Shown piece after piece: positions 60,402 to 64,000 of a stretch of DNA of 64,000 nucleotides; within the stretch, counting starts at the first letter, position 1; each line of letters starts with the position of its first letter. The DNA comes from Arenicellales bacterium. GTDB lineage: Bacteria; Pseudomonadota; Gammaproteobacteria; Arenicellales; JAJDZL01. A model generated the notes under the pieces. That model was not told the origin of the DNA. It was given only the letters and a program-made list of their open reading frames with translations, and ran no database searches. The position numbers were made by a program, and so were the translations under genes. The stretch lies in NCBI GenBank assembly GCA_951813075.1, contig OX638343.1, positions 1,172,149 through 1,236,148 on the forward strand, read 5' to 3'.

Positions 60402-63400
60402 CTACTTTGATTTACTTGCGGATTCGAACACAAACCGCGGCACGACTACTTCCCACAAATCGGATTTTATCAAGTCACGATATTTCAAATCCGACAACGC
60501 GCTATTCCGTTTAACAATGGCATAAACCTCCGCGGATTTGCAACGCATTCCCTTTGGCGGCTCAAATTTCTTTGCGAGGCGTCCCACGACAATTTCTTTT
60601 TGATTCAACAATTCCCAACTGCCTTTATTCTCGTCGATTCGCACCTTTAATGGATCGCCCGGCGATAGACCAGAGATTGCCCTGTGAACGCGATGTCGGG
60701 AAATGAAGCGTCCGGCGAATCCTAGATCCACTTCACTGAGGTCTGGCTGAATATATCGTTTATTAAACGCGACACTTGCGTCAGGAAGATCAATCCGACT
60801 TCTAAGCAAAACGGAAGGACTCTCATCCAACTCGCGTAGAAACGGATGAGACCTATCGAATTTGGCGAGAATCAAGTTCTTCTTAGCGCGCGTCATTGCA
60901 ACGTAATACAAACGGCGCGACGCATCCGCATCCTCATTGTTTCCGACATGCCTCCAATTTCCGTCCAACACAGCTACGTGGTCGAACTCAAGCCCTTTTG
61001 CCCGATGCGCAGTCAGCAAAAGCAAACCGCGCTGACGACGGCGGATCTCGTGACCCCACTCCGCAAACCATTCAATAAATTGTGTAACTGGCATTTCAGC
61101 TCCACACGTTTCAATATCAAATTCGTCTATGCTTTGTTGAATCAATTGATACCATCGATTCGATGACTGTTCCCCTATCCATTCTCGCATCATTTCAGCG
61201 GTAAGGATTGATGATTTTTGTCCGCGCACCCATTTTAAAAATTGCTGCGTTTCCCGAAGCCAATAAAACCTAGGAATTTGTTCGTCGCCCATTTGCACGG
61301 GGATTTTGCGAGTCTCACATACTGCGCGAACTTGATGCAAGCACGACCATTGTCTGGAAATAACTGCGCATCTCGACCAGTTTTCAGAATCTAGCTTTGT
61401 GAGTCGCTGTAGTTCCGAAACTACGGTCTGTGCCTGACTGATCCGGTTGTTCCCAACGGGAATAATTTGCACTCGACCCCTTGCTACCGGGTCAAGCTGC
61501 TGCCACTCACCACCATGAGCGTCCTCTTTGCGCGCGCGGTTAATTTTAATTGGGTTGCCAGCTTTCATTCTTTTTCTTGCCGACGCGATTACGGTATTGG
61601 CAGCTTCAATAATATGGAACGTGGAACGGTAATTGTCCGTCAGGTAAACAGAATTGGGACCATAGTCAGACTCGAAGCGTCGAATGAATTCTACCGATGC
61701 GCCTTTGAAGGCGTAAATATTTTGATCATCGTCGCCAACAGCGAACAATGTGAGCTTGCGCGAGTCCTCATCAAGTGTCCGGCCGGCCACCGCAGATATC
61801 AGTTTATATTCGTCCGAACCTATATCCTGATACTCATCGACCAGAATCCAGCGAAATCCCGCTAGCAAGCGCTCTCGTTGTTCATCTGCTTCTTCCTTGG
61901 TCGGTAGTTCTTTGCCGCGGAGCAGTTTGACCGCATCACGGAGCACCTCTTGGAACTGGTTGTCATCAGCAACCCTTTCTTTGTTGTCAAAAGTTACACC
62001 AACAAGACGCATTGCAAGCGCATGGCAGGTGAGTATGGTCACACCGCTCGATTCTTCACCTATAAGCTCCCGAAGCCTGCGACGAATTTCGACAGCCGCA
62101 TGCCGGTTGTATACCAAGGCCAGAATACCCCGAGGATTTTCTCTTCTCGCCCGAACCAGATACGCGATACGATGGACAAGAACGCGCGTTTTTCCGGACC
62201 CGGGACCTGCGAGCACAAGTACGTTGGTCTGCTCTCGGGGGTCTGCTACGATCTTCTGCTGGGTGGGATTTTTCAGATTCTCGACAATAGAGCGCCATGA
62301 TTCTGGTGTTGTTTCGCGACCGATCTCGTTGTCTCGATCTGAAAACCAGCGGGCGAAAAAATCGTCCGACTTCATTTCGAAGTATTCCCGCGCCAAGCGG
62401 TTTGCATTGGCTAAATTCTTTAGCCCTTGTTTTGCAAATTCCACCATGACATGGATTTGAAATACTTTTCCTTTGTAATAATCAGCAAGCGGTCTATAGT
62501 CTACATTGGAAAATCCACGTCTTTCCTTTTGTTCCAGGCGGATCAGCATGGCAGGCCGAAAAACCACCAGACCTTTATTTAGAATAATTACCTCTTGTTC
62601 GTGAAGCCACAGTAACGCCCGATCTAGAAGTTTCTCCGGCCGCCTCACATTTTGCATCAAAGTAGTATCCGATTTGATTACTCGCAGTAAATCACCGATT
62701 GTGGTCTCTGCAAGCAAACCAATGCCTCGGCTTCCTGACGGCAACTGCTCCAGCAAATGTGCTAGCAGGCATCCAGCCGCCTCCCGTCTCTTTTTTGCGA
62801 TTTGATCTAGCTTTTCCCATTCGCGACGCAAAGTCACGTTCACAGTTTCCGCATCGCGGCTGCGTAGTGAAATGCTACCTGACGCACCATCGTCTTCGCC
62901 CCGACTGTCGTCGGCGATGCTACGGAGGATTCGCAGTATTCTGGCTGGCAGCGGGTCGACCAAACCTCTATTTCTAAGCTCCTGGGACGCTGCTCGCAAA
63001 TGAAATATCGATGAATCACCGACCACCATATCGGGTGCTGTTTCGCGCATGTGGGCGATCAGTTCACTTTCCAATTCATTCGCTTCCTGCAAACGCTTTT
63101 TTGAAGAACGCACTACTCCGGCATGTACGTAAGCGGTCAGCACTGTATCGTTACTCGCAATCCCGACTTGCTCAAGCGTATACAGCGCGTTTCGGATACC
63201 TTCAGCACTTAGACCAGTCACCGCTATCAGTTCATCGGTAGTAATACCCTCGTCGGCATCCGCATTGATCAATTCCTCTGCAATCAGCAACAGTTGATCG
63301 CGATTGGTCTTGTTGAGATTGGCACGATCAAGTCGTTTCTTGGCCTCTTCAATCGTTTTTACTCGAAGGGATGAGGGGAATACATTGACGACATTTTCTT

Positions 63401-64000
63401 CCCGGGTCAGCAACTCAGACTCCTCAAGCCAAGTAATGGCAGTCCGTACTCGATTATCGTCTGTTGCCGAATCTCGCTCAAATGCCTGATCCTCATCTTC
63501 AACGAGTATTTCGCCTGCGGTCGCAATCACTTCACCCTTCAAACGTTTTTTCCGGTTCAAATTTCGCAACGCTCTCAGAACTGCGGCGATCTCGACACGA
63601 CTAAGCCGCGATCTCGCCGACATTCCGAACTGACGCTCAACGTCTTTTGAGTCATAGAGAAGTACACATCTTGCGATTTCCCCGTCACGTCCGGCGCGTC
63701 CTGCTTCTTGGAAGTAGTTTTCCAAAGATCCCGGAATGTCAGCATGGATCACCAACCGCACATCCGACTTGTCGATTCCCATACCGAAAGCATTCGTCGC
63801 TGCTATCGCCCGCAAATCGCCTTTGATGAATCTTCGCTGCACATCTTTTTTTATTTCCGGCTGCAAGCCGGCGTGAAAGTGATCCGCGGCGACATTTTTG
63901 TGCCGAAGATACTCAGCGACTTCCTCGGTTAGACGACGAGTCGCGCAGTACACGATTGCCCCTCCAGGCTGACCGCGTGGCAGATTGAATTCAAGCAATT
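60402..64000 (-). CDS. RecQ-UvrD fusion helicase (N-terminus beyond the window)
   Basis: At least 1199 residues; the frame runs off the right edge, so the first RecQ helicase motifs are missing. The visible part starts in the second RecQ lobe (YCATRRLTEEVAEYL, AATNAFGMGIDKSDVRLVIH, EAGRAGRDGE). A long middle region (about 130-580) contains winged-helix segments. A complete UvrD/PcrA-type helicase follows: Walker A LVLAGPGSGKTRVL (about 594-607), DEYQD (721-725), GDDDQNIYAFKGAS, and TAHRAKGLEFDHVAVLDG then YVAMTRAKKNL. Two motors of different superfamilies, both moving 3'-5', are thus joined in one chain. Known examples are poorly characterised; a role in recombination repair or phage defence is possible. 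Confidence 0.93.
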   Translation of the reverse strand, partial: LLEFNLPRGQPGGAIVYCATRRLTEEVAEYLRHKNVAADHFHAGLQPEIKKDVQRRFIKGDLRAIAATNAFGMGIDKSDVRLVIHADIPGSLENYFQEAGRAGRDGEIARCVLLYDSKDVERQFGMSARSRLSRVEIAAVLRALRNLNRKKRLKGEVIATAGEILVEDEDQAFERDSATDDNRVRTAITWLEESELLTREENVVNVFPSSLRVKTIEEAKKRLDRANLNKTNRDQLLLIAEELINADADEGITTDELIAVTGLSAEGIRNALYTLEQVGIASNDTVLTAYVHAGVVRSSKKRLQEANELESELIAHMRETAPDMVVGDSSIFHLRAASQELRNRGLVDPLPARILRILRSIADDSRGEDDGASGSISLRSRDAETVNVTLRREWEKLDQIAKKRREAAGCLLAHLLEQLPSGSRGIGLLAETTIGDLLRVIKSDTTLMQNVRRPEKLLDRALLWLHEQEVIILNKGLVVFRPAMLIRLEQKERRGFSNVDYRPLADYYKGKVFQIHVMVEFAKQGLKNLANANRLAREYFEMKSDDFFARWFSDRDNEIGRETTPESWRSIVENLKNPTQQKIVADPREQTNVLVLAGPGSGKTRVLVHRIAYLVRARRENPRGILALVYNRHAAVEIRRRLRELIGEESSGVTILTCHALAMRLVGVTFDNKERVADDNQFQEVLRDAVKLLRGKELPTKEEADEQRERLLAGFRWILVDEYQDIGSDEYKLISAVAGRTLDEDSRKLTLFAVGDDDQNIYAFKGASVEFIRRFESDYGPNSVYLTDNYRSTFHIIEAANTVIASARKRMKAGNPIKINRARKEDAHGGEWQQLDPVARGRVQIIPVGNNRISQAQTVVSELQRLTKLDSENWSRCAVISRQWSCLHQVRAVCETRKIPVQMGDEQIPRFYWLRETQQFLKWVRGQKSSILTAEMMREWIGEQSSNRWYQLIQQSIDEFDIETCGAEMPVTQFIEWFAEWGHEIRRRQRGLLLLTAHRAKGLEFDHVAVLDGNWRHVGNNEDADASRRLYYVAMTRAKKNLILAKFDRSHPFLRELDESPSVLLRSRIDLPDASVAFNKRYIQPDLSEVDLGFAGRFISRHRVHRAISGLSPGDPLKVRIDENKGSWELLNQKEIVVGRLAKKFEPPKGMRCKSAEVYAIVKRNSALSDLKYRDLIKSDLWEVVVPRFVFESASKSK

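Overview
The window looks like a chromosomal segment of a gammaproteobacterium, with GC around the mid to high 40s by eye. The housekeeping blocks point there: surA-lptD divergent from amgK-murU, an osmC-like gene next to trpC-trpD-trpG, pyrE, an NDUFA9-like gene followed by cca, secA-argJ-mutT, and the very large NAD-dependent glutamate dehydrogenase. The genus cannot be fixed from sequence alone. No tRNA, rRNA or CRISPR array was seen.

Layout. 1-7.3 kb: the 5' end of an aldehyde-dehydrogenase-like gene, NAD-GDH, a divergent AraC-type regulator, and a Phd/VapC-type toxin-antitoxin pair. 7.9-9.8 kb: recQ. 10.1-20.8 kb: an accessory island with two divergent blocks. On the minus strand lies an operon of two catalytic non-haem-iron subunits that lack a Rieske domain, a reductase that carries an extra N-terminal Rieske domain, and a GST-like protein. 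On the plus strand lie a GntR/FCD regulator and a complete BMP-type (purine nucleoside/base class) ABC importer. 20.9-22.0 kb: a degenerate IS1634-type element with perfect 16-bp ends. 22.1-26.1 kb: a Pot-type ABC importer. 26.4-39.5 kb: envelope, cell-wall recycling, tryptophan, pyrimidine and tRNA genes. 39.5-51.1 kb: a nearly gapless minus-strand series secA, argJ, mutT, soxBDAG, a HAD hydrolase and a class I glutamine amidotransferase. 51.5-58.4 kb: an ABC-ATPase/FtsX-permease/AttH-like module, followed by a broken partial copy of its last gene, an IS5-type remnant and a second toxin-antitoxin pair. 58.6-64 kb: a DUF4143 ATPase with four 23-bp tandem repeats upstream, and a RecQ-UvrD helicase fusion cut by the window edge.

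The most notable system is the 10.5-20.8 kb island. Its composition matches the logic of the NdmC/NdmD/NdmE caffeine (N7) demethylase of Pseudomonas putida CBB5: a Rieske-less oxygenase subunit, a reductase with an added Rieske domain, and a GST-like partner. Here there are two tandem Rieske-less catalytic paralogues and no NdmA/NdmB-type subunit in view. The neighbouring importer belongs to a family used for purines. The inferred role is uptake and oxidative N-demethylation of an N-methylated purine or related heterocycle. The island is bracketed by direct repeats: a decayed copy of the 3' end of the Pot-type permease gene lies on its left, and the intact gene on its right. This suggests acquisition or rearrangement by recombination.

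Several other operons also handle methylated or amine nitrogen compounds: sarcosine oxidase, the Pot-type importer and NAD-glutamate dehydrogenase. This suggests an organism that uses small organic nitrogen compounds.
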